A DNA stretch of 64,000 nucleotides, from contig CM045735.1 of NCBI GenBank assembly GCA_024760905.1, positions 29,796,749 through 29,860,748 of the forward strand. Direction: 5' to 3'. Both the position numbers and the translations under genes were made by a program. Below the pieces are notes generated by a model. It was not told where the DNA came from. It ran no database searches and saw only the letters and a program-made list of their open reading frames with translations. Shown here in pieces: positions 32,721-45,600 of the stretch; the first letter of the stretch is position 1; every line of letters starts with the position of its first letter. Source of the DNA: Plotosus lineatus. Lineage: Eukaryota; Chordata; Actinopteri; Siluriformes; Plotosidae.

Positions 32721-33239
32721 GTAGCCGAGGATTGGGCCACCACAATAACACGTGTACTTTGACTTTGCTCAGCAATCAAGAGTGAACCCCGGTAAATAAA
32801 CTCACTTCGTTACACAGCCCCCCCAGTAATCACGTGATCATATCATTGCATCATGACTGCACTCTTGGGGACATTCTTGCCTCATGCCCAATACCCATGA
32901 TTCACCGCCATCATCAGAATAAAGCCGTTACTGAAAGTAGGTGAGAAACCTAATGTATGTAAATACTGTACCGACTACAACAGGGTGGTGACACATCTAC
33001 AGGCAGTAATCTAAAATAACATAGTTGATTATACTCGTTGATCAACATAATGATTTGTAATCAAAATGAGCATGCACACCACATACATTTTTCACAAAAA
33101 ATTTAAAACATGTTACAAGAAAAGCAAACATGAGTATAACACTACATTTGAAATTGACCATCTCCAGAGAATAAATAACAAAGGAGCTGGTTTCATCACG
33201 TCCAATCACTGAAGCGCAGTGTGTCACGTGGACAAGCCT
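32721..33239. other. Sequence upstream of cdk5rap2, nothing recognised
   Basis: No repeat or gene identified; proximal regulatory sites beyond the promoter entry cannot be named. Confidence 0.4.
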
Positions 33240-33419
33240 GTCGGGGTCCCTGCGGCTGCTGGCGGGTTGTGACGTCATTGGTCCTAAAATGGCGGTACTG
33301 AAGCAGCTTTGAAAATTTCACTTGCTATCGTATTAGAAACAAATTCACGGTTAACGGTACACGTAATGCTCCATGTTTATTCATTATTCGTTGATAAATA
33401 GGATTGTAAATTATAAAAT
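33240..33419 (+). promoter_or_regulatory. Probable cdk5rap2 promoter and 5' UTR
   Basis: A GC-rich stretch upstream of the first coding ATG contains a perfect CRE palindrome TGACGTCA at 33270-33277 and AAAATGGCGGT at 33286-33296, a YY1-type site often placed at TATA-less promoters. No TATA box is obvious. The sequence becomes AT-rich just before the ATG. The transcription start itself cannot be placed. Confidence 0.6.
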
Positions 33420-33472
33420 ATGGATTCGGTGGTAGGTGAGGATCAGACCCTGCCTTTTGACATCAATGGAAG
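33420..33472 (+). CDS. cdk5rap2: cdk5rap2 exon 1 (start codon)
   Basis: ATG followed by 17 codons in all ([17 protein letters not shown]) and two bases of a split codon, then donor gtaagc. It is placed first because it sits just behind a CRE/YY1-type promoter, joins exon 2 in frame and recalls the human start MMDLVLEEDVTVPG. Intron 1 would then be 17.9 kb. Confidence 0.75.
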
Positions 33473-36400
33473 GTAAGCTAACTCCAGGCTAACTCCGGTA
33501 ATTTAAAAACTAACGACTTGTGTATGACAAGGCGCTCCGTCTGTCTGACTAACTGTAAATTACATCGGTGGTTTCGGGTGTTGCAGTCGTTAGATTAAGC
33601 AAATAATTCTGCAAATGACTAGCTATATTAAAAAAAACTTGTGCGGTCTCAATTTCATAATTTTTTATGACACAATTACTTCTGATAGATGAATTAGCCT
33701 GCACTGACTCAATCCCAGGTCACAAAATTTCATTCAGCACCAAGCTGTAAGAACTTTTAATTTCTAAAAAGCAAATTTCAGGCACACTGAGAATGAAACG
33801 CGTTATCAGCTCCATACATAATAATAGTCATAAATTCAGTAGAACTTATTGGTAGTTGACACCACACCAGCGAAATGACCTATTTGTACAGGCAATATGT
33901 CGTAGGAAAGCCCATCCATGCATCCATTTGCCGAATAGCATAATCTTTGCTATGGATTCGTGGTCTTATCTCAGCTGACTTTTGGTAAAAGCGGTTTACA
34001 CTGAATGCCAATTCATCCCAGAGCAACACTCTCACCTAGAGGTAAGTTTGGATCAGCCTGTCAACAAACACCCCCAGTGTTTGGTTGGACGTGGTGAAAT
34101 TGGAGTGCCCGGGGAAACCAGACAAGTTCAAGGAGAGAGAGAGAGAGAGAGAGAGAGATCCTTTCGGCGTTTTCCCTTTTTTTCAGGGATCGCCACAGCG
34201 ATTGATTCGCACATTTGATTTGGCATAGGTTTTGTTTTGTTTTTTTTTTACGTCGGATGCCCTGCTTGGCACAACCAAGCTCAGGGAGAACATGCTAATT
34301 ACACAGAGAAACAGCCTCGCTTAGTCTGGGATTCCCGGGCCTGTTTAATCAGCGATAGAAAGTCAGAAGTCACTTAAGATAGAGCTGTTTATATTTAACT
34401 GTTGAATGAACAATGAAAATCAGTTTCGCAACTCTTTGTTTAGCAGTAATTATAAAAAGAAATCGCACAAAAGACAGCTAGGGGACGCATATCATTGCAC
34501 CTTTGACACACTGTATACAAGACCATTGCTGACTTTCGTCAAGAGTAGACTCTATAGCTGTCAGGGTGTTATGACCCTGCGATGGCCTGACGCGCTGTCC
34601 TGGATGCACTTTGTCCTCGCCCTCGGCTGAGATGGGCGCCAGCCTCTCTACGACTCTAATTAGTATTAAGCAGTTCAGAAAACGAATGAATATGTAATTC
34701 ATAAATATTTAGGCTGCACATGCGAATAAGATCATTTGCTGTGGCGACCCCTGAAAAAAAAGCCGAAAGGACAAGATGTACTATAATTCATAAATATGTA
34801 TACGATGTTGTTTATTTTAATTTATTGATCATGTCTGTGGCAGTGTGCTCTGCATCTTTTCCTTTCGGCTTTTCCCTTTTTTCAGGGGTCGCCACAGCGA
34901 GTAATGCATATAGAAGGAATTCTCCCCTTGTGTGTTTGTTTTGGATCAACTTCTGATTCGACTCCCAGCACTTCAATTCTGAATTAGAGTCGATTCAGAG
35001 TTTGTGGACTCGAATGTTCTCACAGAACATTCACGTTCTGTACATCCCAAAATGACTAGATACATATTCTATAAATAGTAATGTCTGTGAGTTTATAAAT
35101 AAATCTCGAGTATGTGAACTGTAAATCCAGCAGATTTCTGTGACTTAATAAAGCCCGTTGTCGATGATCCAATCAAGTATAATATTGCTCACATCAAGCT
35201 ATTTTTACGCATCAAGCGATGTTCACGTCATATCCACCCTGACTTCCGTTTGCATCGGCTGAGTGACTTTATTGCGCACTGACCGTTATTTTGGTTCCCG
35301 CGCGTGTGACCGTGTCTCGCTGTCATAACAAATGACACCTAGTTAGCGTGTTAGCATTAGCGGCTCGAGTTTACCAGGAAAGACAAACGTTAGTGTTAGG
35401 CGGAGCAGGAAAGTTGTCCTTTTGGGTCATGTAATGGAATATCTATTCATAGTAAAGTAACCCGGCAAGGTTGGTAAAGTTTAGTACTGTTTTATTAACA
35501 TTAGAAATGTTTATTTAATTCATATCGGCTGTGTTTCGAACCGCGTGGAGTGTTTTGTTTAGTAATACTCTGTCAGTAGGATTGTGCTCATGGGTTGTCA
35601 TGGCTACCATGGTTAAAAAGCGGTGGAAAAATAGCACTTCGTGTAAGAAGTATGGATGTGAGCTAGCTGGAGGAACAGTTTACACACACTTCAGCACACA
35701 CTAGTACAGATTTATTTGATTTGACGTCCTTTTTCATATGCTCGCGGGGTTTACCGAGAGGGAATGTGGTGTGTGACTATAAATAACCTGCGTGTTTGTG
35801 CGTGAACACGGCGTTTCTTTCTGGTCTAAATGACATTAAGGACAGGGGCATGTAGTAAAAGGGGAGAATACGTTTTTCTGTTGTCATTATAGCACTGATG
35901 AATAAGAAGTAAGCGGTCTGTTGTTATTATTATTATTATTAATATCAGTAACATGCACGCGCAGGTGGTGAAGCGTATCTTGTGTCAGGTATTGTCAAAG
36001 GCGGATTATTTTCTTTTTTGCCAGTTTTGGTTCGAGTATATGGCGTGGTACGAGATCTTGCAATTCTTAAGGGAAGAGGAAGTAAGATATTTAGAGATGT
36101 GAGGAAGTGTCAAGAGAGCGTTCTGTATATAAACGCGCACACACAGACAGTCATCATTGCTGAGGGGTTGAATGGTTTGAGTGAACTCATTTTAAACAGT
36201 AACACGATTAGAGATATTATTATTGTTGTAGTTGTAGTTAAGAGTGAAGCCCCTTTGCAAAATTCCTAAAACACAAGTCAGGATCTTGTATAATAAGGAT
36301 ACAGTGCTGTTACTGACTCCCATTCTATAGAAAGGAAGCCATTTGTTTACACCCAGCATCTCTGAACTAGATATCTTCTCTGGTTTGTGTGCACAAAGTA

Positions 36401-39400
36401 GATGTGCTCTTGAAACCTGTGCCTGGATATATACCTTCCGTAGATTTCTTTTTATCCCCAATCAAAACCTGATACACCTCTGATGAAGAATTTCTTTATT
36501 ATTAATTTCTTTATTATCTTTATTCTTATTATTAATTTAAAGGATTTTCTGATTGAGGGAAAGCCATCAAATATTTGTTGATATTGCATTGTTGCCACAG
36601 TTAATTGGCACGATTGGTAAGCACCAGTATCTCTTCTCATAGTTCTCAGAACTTATAATAGACTTCACCTGCAGCAGATTGCTGAAGCACTGCTTCCCTG
36701 AAATGTGAACTTAATCGTTGTATTATTGAACTCCAAGTATTTTGCTGTAGTATACGTAGAGATCGAGATGGAGGACTACAACAGCAATATTTAAATATTG
36801 GGAAAATTAAATGACGTCCACGTGATCGTCATGTGATCAGTTGGACGCTGTCAAATTTTCAAGTCAATCTATCGTGTATCAAATGTACTGCGCGCAAAAT
36901 CATAGTGGTTTGATTGAACTTCATTTTTCCGTTAAACGGTTTTTCCGAATACTTATGGCAGAATGCTGTAGCTAACATAACATGCCTTGTATAGTGAAGA
37001 AAAGGAGATATTCAAATATATTGCTTTATTCACAAGTATATAACAATTTAAAATATATATTTATAGTGCCTAAGGCAAAAATATACATACAAGTGAATGT
37101 ACTATTAGAGTACATCCAGTAAACATTCATCTTCCTTTTTGCTTTCTCAGCAATGTCCTACAGTCCGTTAAATACTTAGTTTCAATCAATGGAATGAATA
37201 ATGACTACATTTCCCACACTGCCTGCTCCTATTTTGTGATATTTTGAATGAATTATAAAACTATTATATTTTTTTGGCTTTCATATAATCGCTGATAATG
37301 TTACCATTCTAAGTAACATAGCCTCAGTCGAATAACTGTACATGTCATAAAACCCACCCTAATGTTATTCTTTACGTTCACTGATTAACAGATGTCTTTT
37401 TCACAAATTTTAATAGCTGGATGTGATTAACCCTGAAATAAGAAGGTCTTCGGTGAATTAGGTGGCGAGTTAATAAAGGACAATAATCAGTAAATATAAT
37501 GCTAGAACCATGTAATGCTCAATCCAAAGCTAGTCTTTTACTGATCTCTGCCAATCAAGTGTGGACACACCTTCAAACTACAATTCAAATATCAAATAAT
37601 CTTTTACAAAACAATTTCTTTGGAAAAATTAAACTTGTGTGTGTATCATCATTATATAAGAAAATAGTTCAGACAATAATGGTATAAGTACATGAAGATG
37701 GATAAATCTTAAATTGCGCTGACATCTCCCTAATAACCGTTCAAGCTTTAGGTGAAAGATTATGTAAAACGGGGTCAGTATTTTTCAGAGAAAATCTCTG
37801 ACTAAGAATTAATTACTTTAAATAAAATCAGCTGTTTCACAATCATTGGCACCCCTAACAATTCCTCGAAAATTAATGTAATTGAAGTATTTCTGTCATT
37901 TCTACAGTAGTTTACAAAGTTGATCATAGTAGCTAGGAACATTTAATTAGCCAGTCATCACTTTCTGTTTCCCTGGGGTGTAAATATGACGTGACACAGA
38001 GGCCATTTCTCTTATTCTCTATTCAACATGGGAAAGACAAAGGAACACATCATTCAAGTAAGGCAGATGTGTGTCGACTTTCACAAGTCAGGCTACAAGA
38101 AAATAGCCACTTGCCTGTGCCTACCTGTATGTACTGTCAGAGGAATCATTAAGTTTATAACAACTGGAACAGTGGTAAACAAGCCTAGACGTGAACACAA
38201 GGTTATTTTGCCACCATGCACAGTGAGGAGGATGGTAAGAGAAATAAAAAGTTCTCCAAAGCTCACTGTTAAAGAATCGTAGCAAATGTAATGTAACATC
38301 TTGATGTCTCAGAGTCTCCAAAACATCCATCAGGTGCCATCTACATGCCAACAAGCTATTTGGGAGGTATGCACAGAAAAAATCTTTTCTCACTCACAAT
38401 TATGAACGCAAGTATCTGGAGTTCGTTAAACATTAAAAGTATTTGGCAACAAACACTCAGAGTTGGTCTATTGAAACAGCAAAGATGAGAATGCAGAAAA
38501 CGACTCCATGTCCTCTGTGAAACGTGGGGGTGGGGGTGATGCGAATCAGTGATGCTGTGGCCTATTTCTCTTCCAGACTCCCTGAGAGCCTTGTTATGGT
38601 GCATGGCATTATGATTGCTATGAGATACCAGGATATTTTAAATCAAAATCTGATAGCCTTTGCCCGAAAGCTGAAGATCGGTCATCACTGGTTCTTTGAA
38701 CAAGATAATGACCCTAAACATCTGGCCAAATCTACAAAGAAATGGTTCACCAGACACCGACTCGAGTTCCTTCCATAGCCATCTCAGTCCCCAGACCTCA
38801 GACCTCAACCCCATTGAAAAAACCTGTGGGATGAGCTGAAGAGGAGAGAACCCAGATTGCTCGATGATCTAGAGATTGTGCAGTGAGGAATGGTTCAAGA
38901 TCCCTTTTTCTGTATTCTCCGATCTAGGGAAACATTACAGGAGAAGACTAGGTGCTGTTTTGTAGCTAGAAGAGGGTTTTACAAAGTATTAACCTCAGGG
39001 GTGCTAATAATTGTGGCACTCATGATTTGATGTAAAATAATTATTTCTTAATGTGGGATTTTATTTCCCACTCAATAAATGCACTTGAAATAAAGGATTT
39101 TCTTCTTTTTTTCAGTGTTTGGTTTTTACACCCGAGCTTAGTGACTCATCAGGCCGGTGCTTATCCCCGGTTCCCATAGTATGAAGCAACCAGGAGTTCA
39201 ACTCCTAATGGATGGGACGCTAGTCCATCGTAGGTTACCTTCCCAGTACAATCGGCCCCCAACTTACGAAGGCCCCTGTGTACGAAATCTCCGGGTTACG
39301 AAAAACATTTTCTTGAGTTTCCGTCCCTGAGATACGAAACAACCCCCTCTTCGAAAAGAAATTCAAGATTCAAACCCGCCAATCAAAATTTCACACGACG

Positions 39401-39652
39401 CGCAAGTTGCTCTCTCATTGGCTGTCTCTCAACATCCCGCCCCCCCTGGCCTCCCAGATAGAGACCGAAGGAAGCTTCACTCTTTGGTTTTTAGTTTTTT
39501 AAGTTGTTTTAATTCAGTAAATGTTTAATAAATGTGGGTTCATTTGAGCTCATCTGGAATTCCAATCCCTCAAGGAACCAAATTAAAGTTGAGTTTGTCA
39601 AGCAAGGAATGCGCTTTGAATTCCATGTCTTGCGGGCATGGCCCGCAGCGCG

Positions 39653-39697
<45 letters not shown>

Positions 39698-42600
39698 AGC
39701 GATATAGAGAGAGCAGGGTGTGTGTTAATAAAAAATGTTTAATAACGGTTTAATTAATAAATATGTTAATAAAATGGTTTAATATCTTAATAAAATGTTT
39801 AAATGGTTTAATAAATAATTTTCTTTTACTTTTAACACATATTTCATACAAAATTGGTGTACTTTTATCATTTTAAAGGGCTTATGGGATTTATCCAGTC
39901 CAAAGACTGGAGCCTTGTAACGGATTAGGCGTTTAACATGTAAGATGTGACCTCTACTTACAAGTAAGATGTGACCACTACTTACCCGCTATACGAAAAA
40001 GGCTCTGGAACGGATTAATTTCGTAAGTTAGGGGCCGACTGTATATTTTTACTGTTACCCATTTATACTGCTGGGCGAACAGAGGCACACTTGTGGTTAA
40101 GACCTTGCCCAGGGGTCTTAGCACAGTGGTGGTGTAACTGAGATTTGAACGCATAACCTCCCGATCATGAGCACAACACCCTAACCACTATGCCACCGGC
40201 CCCACTTTTTTCCAGAGTGGTCCTTTATTATTTAGGAACCCCCCCCCCCCCCCCCCTGAATTTATTAGAAGTTAAAGAACACATCTTAACCAGGCATGCC
40301 AATAATTATGGAGGGCAGTGTATATTATCACTGTTAAAGTGATTGATTGTTGTATGGCTCTCATTTCCAGGAGGATAAAACTTCAAGACAGTATTTCTGT
40401 TTTGCTTACCTCAGTAAATTTACTCCTATTTTACCCAAACAGAGAATATGATCCCCATACACCTAAATGATCTCAAAAGTAAAACCCACTGTGATGATGT
40501 GACATTAATTTGATCCAATCATATCACCTGTCATCCACTGAACATTGAAGACGCACCTTATCCCTCAGAGACACTTCAATGTCAGCTCACATTTTTTTGA
40601 GGTTTTTGTCCCAGTTCTTTATTATACTCCTTATGTTCAGTAACATTTTATTCTGATATTATTACTCGTTACTACCAGACCTGTGGACATTCTGCATAAT
40701 AGATTTTATATATCTTATATTGATAGGAATATATCAAAAATGCTGGATGTTGCTTCGTATTTGACTGAATATAAATTATGAATGAACTAAATGGGGCAGT
40801 GGTGGCCCGGTGGTAGGGTGTGCGAGATTACTGACTCCAAAGGTTGGGGAGCCCCACTATCAACTGGTTGTACTGTTGTCATTCCCAGTGCAGCTAACTG
40901 GGTTATTAAAAGACTGAAAAAGACCATGTCTCAATGTCCATGATGGGAGACATGTAAAAGAACCATTGCTGAATTTCATCAGCAGTAGGCTGCATAGCCA
41001 TCTGTGTGTTTTTGCCCTTTGATGGCCTGGCGAGCTGTCTAACTCTGCCCTTGTCCAGAGTCGGCTGAGCTGGGCACCAGCCTCCCCATGACTCTAGTTA
41101 GGATTAAGCAGTTCAGTAAATGAATGAATTAATTAACTAGAAATGCATTCTTGTTACCCCCAGTGCAGCTAGCTGGGTTAGCAAAGGCTGGGCATGTGAG
41201 AGCACTGTCTGTATGTCACTGTGTGATGCATGTCAAAGAACCATTGTTGACTTTTGTCAAGTAGGCTGTATAGCCATCAGCGTGTGTCTGCCCTGTGATG
41301 GCGTAGTGAGCTGTCCAGGGTGTACTCTGCCCTTGCCCAGAGTAAGCTGAGATAGGCACCAGCCTCCCCGCAGCCCCAATTAGGATTAAGCGGTTCAGAA
41401 AATGAATGAATGCCTTCAGTTTCAATGGACTGGTTGAGTGGGATCACTCAACATAATTATAAAATACATCCATCAAGAACCGGTAATGCTAAAGTGTGTA
41501 AAGAAGTATATCTTGCACCTCATTTAATGCATAGGTGCATTTATATCTTATGTTATTTTTTTACTGTTTAATAGTTATTATAAGCAGTTAGAGCATAGAA
41601 TATTAATTTTTTTGTATCTTATATACACATATACATGTCTGTATACGTCAGTTGGGGGGTGGGGGTGTTGGGAGAGTGAACCTACTTCGTGGATTTCGAT
41701 GGTCGCGTGGGGATCTCGGTCTCAATTAACCACGGAAAGTGAGGGATCCCTATACAGACGCTCCCCGACTTACTTTCATCCATTTTACGTTTTTTCGATT
41801 TTATGTTTTTTTTTGTTTTTTTTGCAAAGAAAAGTCAAATTTTGAGTTTAGACGTACCTACGTAGTACGCTGACGTCATGACGCTGCATTCATTGTTTAC
41901 AAACTACAGACTGAGTGTGTGTGTGTGTGTAGGTGTATGTGTGTGTGTGTATGTGTGTGTATATATGTGTGTATATATAGTGTTACCCTTGTGTTAAGAC
42001 GTCATCTTTGTGTTTACACTGTTTTGTGGACTTTTGTAACCCTAAACAAATATGGTTGGTCAGAAGTGTAAGCCTACTGGTGCAAGTCTCATACACGGAG
42101 ATGAATTAACTATCTACTCAGATCGGCACAATCTTTATATTTATTATCTTTTAGCAGAATCCTAAGAGTGTATACTTATTTTTATATTAATATTCATTAG
42201 GATTTGTACTTGTTCTTTGTATGCATCTCTTGAATAAAGTTTACTTACTTACACAAAAGAAAGAAGTCTCCACTTTGCTGGGAGACTGCAACAGTGCAGG
42301 CTCTGTGTTCTAAACGAGTTCAACGGCACCCTTGTGCACTTGAAAGACTGGAAGTCCACCCACAGCAAGTACACTACTTTCGGTATTGTGCGCTTCACAT
42401 ATTGTAAGTGTTGATTGACTGTTTTAAGCTTCATGTAAAGTGACTAGGTATAAATAAGTGACTTATTTGAAATTAATGCTATTATTTGATATATTTGATA
42501 TTATTTTACAATGTTATGTTTATAATAATTGATTTAGGGGTGTTTTATGACATACTGTAATGGTATTTATGGATGTATAGTACAGTATGAGTGTCATACC

Positions 42601-45600
42601 TTACTGTAACAACTTACGTTCACTTTCAACTTACGTTGGGCCATCTGGAACCAATTAAAAATGTTAGTCGGACCGTCTGTATATGTATGAAAGGGGTTTT
42701 CAGAGTTGCAGTACTTTCTATTTCTGTGTTTGATATGCTTTAACTATGTATTCATGTTCAGAAGTATTGTTACCAACATATTGTTCCTCGTAAGAAACTG
42801 TCACCACATGGTCAAGAACCATTTGTTCTTGTAATCAGCACCTTGTATCTACTTTGTGTCCTGTTTATCCAGCTGTTCTTTTAACTTTAGAGCTCAGGGG
42901 TCATACCTTGGGCAGGACTGGTCTCATACGTTTGGTCATATAAGGGTTCTATAGTTTTATGACCCCACCCATAAATACTGTAAATGATATAAATACTCTG
43001 TTCACCTCTGAAAGCTTCGGTGAGCTTGTGAATGAAGAACGTGAGTGACCCTTTGTTGCAAGCCACCTCAGAGCTCTGGGTGACACAGACTAACTGATAA
43101 CTGATCCATAAGATGATTAGAACTCGCTCAGAACCAGCGAAAGAAAGAACTAGACAATGGAAAGAAATCTCAACAATGTTTATATAATGTATATGCATAT
43201 ATGTGAGGCACTTCCCTGAAACACTGAAAGTAGACAGGCACTTGTCGCACAGACCACTTTTGAGATAAGGGCCAGAAAAGTAAAAATAGTCCATTTTTAT
43301 CGAAATTCGGATTTTTGCATAAACTATTAAACAAGTATTCAACTATCTTGCTCACGTGAAATCGACTAAAACTCGGTAAAAATGTATTTTTTTCAATTTT
43401 TCTTGCAAGTACCCCCAGAAACTATATTAAAACAGTAGCAAACTTACTGGTTTTCTTTGCAATTATTCACTGAGTTTGGTACAAGACACACTATAATCCA
43501 TACACCAAAAGAACGACAGTGAAGTAGTCTCTCCATTTTGGATACTGTTTTGATATTAAAATCCCGTTTCAGTGAATAAAATAAAGGTTATGAAGACGAT
43601 ATGCTCGTAAACAATGGAGGCTAATTGCGAAGGAAGATCTGTAACGAGCACCCTGATTGGTCAGCTCGGGCTTGCACGTGCGCAGTGCCCATCACACGTT
43701 AACTTGCGGTTTACTTCCTGCCTCTAGTTGCATGCGGAATTTATCTCCAATTTTCTCTTCAATAACAGTCATTAAGTTTATTTATAAGATTGTGAATACA
43801 CATAAATTTTGGAAAAGGAGAGTGAAATGTCATCTGTGATGTCTAGCAGCATTAGTATAGATGTTAAATTCGACGCAAGAATTGGGCTTTGAAGATGCCG
43901 GAATGCTTGGCTTTCTTGAAGATTATTTCGCCAGTGAGTATTTTTCTCTGAATGCAAACTTTGATTCTGGATTAAAAAATTTTTTTTGATTATTTGATTT
44001 GTGTATAATCTTGTCTGGACAGGACATGCTGGATCGTAGGTTGTGTAGTTTTGTCCGAAAATTGGTCAAGACCTGTAAAATACTTAAATGTGTTGGTGAA
44101 GATTTTGATGTTGATGAAGAAGAAGCATCTGTTAATAAAAGTGTGCATGAGTGGTGTTTCTGAAGATGATGTGATCCTTTCTGCCGAACAGGATATAGAT
44201 TAAGAAAACAGTGATGAGGGCAGAGTTGATAAAGCTTACTTGTATAAAGAGATCAGAGAGTTAAGTTTTCTTATATACAGTTTTATTAATTTAAGTGTGA
44301 TTGTTTGAACCTGACAGTGTTTTTTTTTTCAATCAGTATCATTTGAAGGCTTTTGAACCTTGATATAATGGTCGAAAAGATGCATACAAAAATAATCGTT
44401 TTTTTGTTCATTTTGGGGGGTTTACCATGGTTACTGATGGGTTTAAAAAGGGCGTAACAGATTAAAATGTGGGGCCGGTGGTGTAGTGGTTAGGGTGCTG
44501 CGCTCATGATTGGGAGGTTGTGAGTTCGAATACCACTGAGACCCTCACTGTGCTAAGACCCCTGGGCAAGGTCTCAACCACAAGTGTGCCTCTGTTCACC
44601 CATCAGTATAAATGGGTACCAGTAAAAATATACTGGGAAGGTAACCTGCTAGTTGTCTCTACTAGTGTCTCATACAGGAGGAGTTGAACTCCACGCTACA
44701 GAAACCGGGGATAAGCACCGCCCTGATGAGCCACTAGGCTCGGGTGTAAAAACCCAACAGACTTTACCTTACCAGATTAAAATGAGGATGATTTCTCTTA
44801 TCATCTCTTCTTAAAACTTTTCCTAGACATGTTTTCTAAAAGTTTATATGGCTGAGGTGCATAAAAATGTTTGGTTGCTAAGGACGAATGATCTTGGAAG
44901 AAGTGCAATCTTTGTGCTCATTTTTCTCTAAAACTTCTTTTGAAATTTTTAGTTGAATGCTGACATCAGAAATGGCATTGCTCGCTCAGTTTTCAAGGCA
45001 TTGACAAACTTTTTGGTGCATTTTGCAGCATTGGGCCTCTTCTATCTGCCTGTGTTAAAAAAAAAACTAATTTTCCATTTTTGGATGCAAGAGCCTACTT
45101 TCGGTGGAGTGGCGTGTGTGTGTGTGTGTGTGTGCAAGTGTGTGCAATGATATTAACAGCAATGAAGAAAGCCTGCATCAGTGCTTTCGCCACATACAAG
45201 AAACATAAAACAACTAAAAGAAGAAAACCAGAAAAAGCATGGGGAAAAACTGCAGACGTCTGTACAGTTATTGAAATTAGAAAAAGTAAAGAAAGTGGCA
45301 AAATTAATGAGGCTTAAAAACCGAATCCAGAAAAGAAAGATAACTATCAGCTTTGATGGTGATCCACATCAGTGGAAAAGAATCAAGACAAAGTGACCGT
45401 TATAATAATTTTCTGACAGATATTTTGAGACAATAACTGTCATCACAAAAAAAAATATTTTGACTAGAGTATTACATGGAAGTACAGACACTCCCCGCTT
45501 TACATTAATTCGTTTTATGTATTTTTCAATTTACGTTTAAAAAAAAAATAACCAGTTGAATTTCGAGTTTAGCGTGCTCTCTGTAGTACAAGCCGTACCT

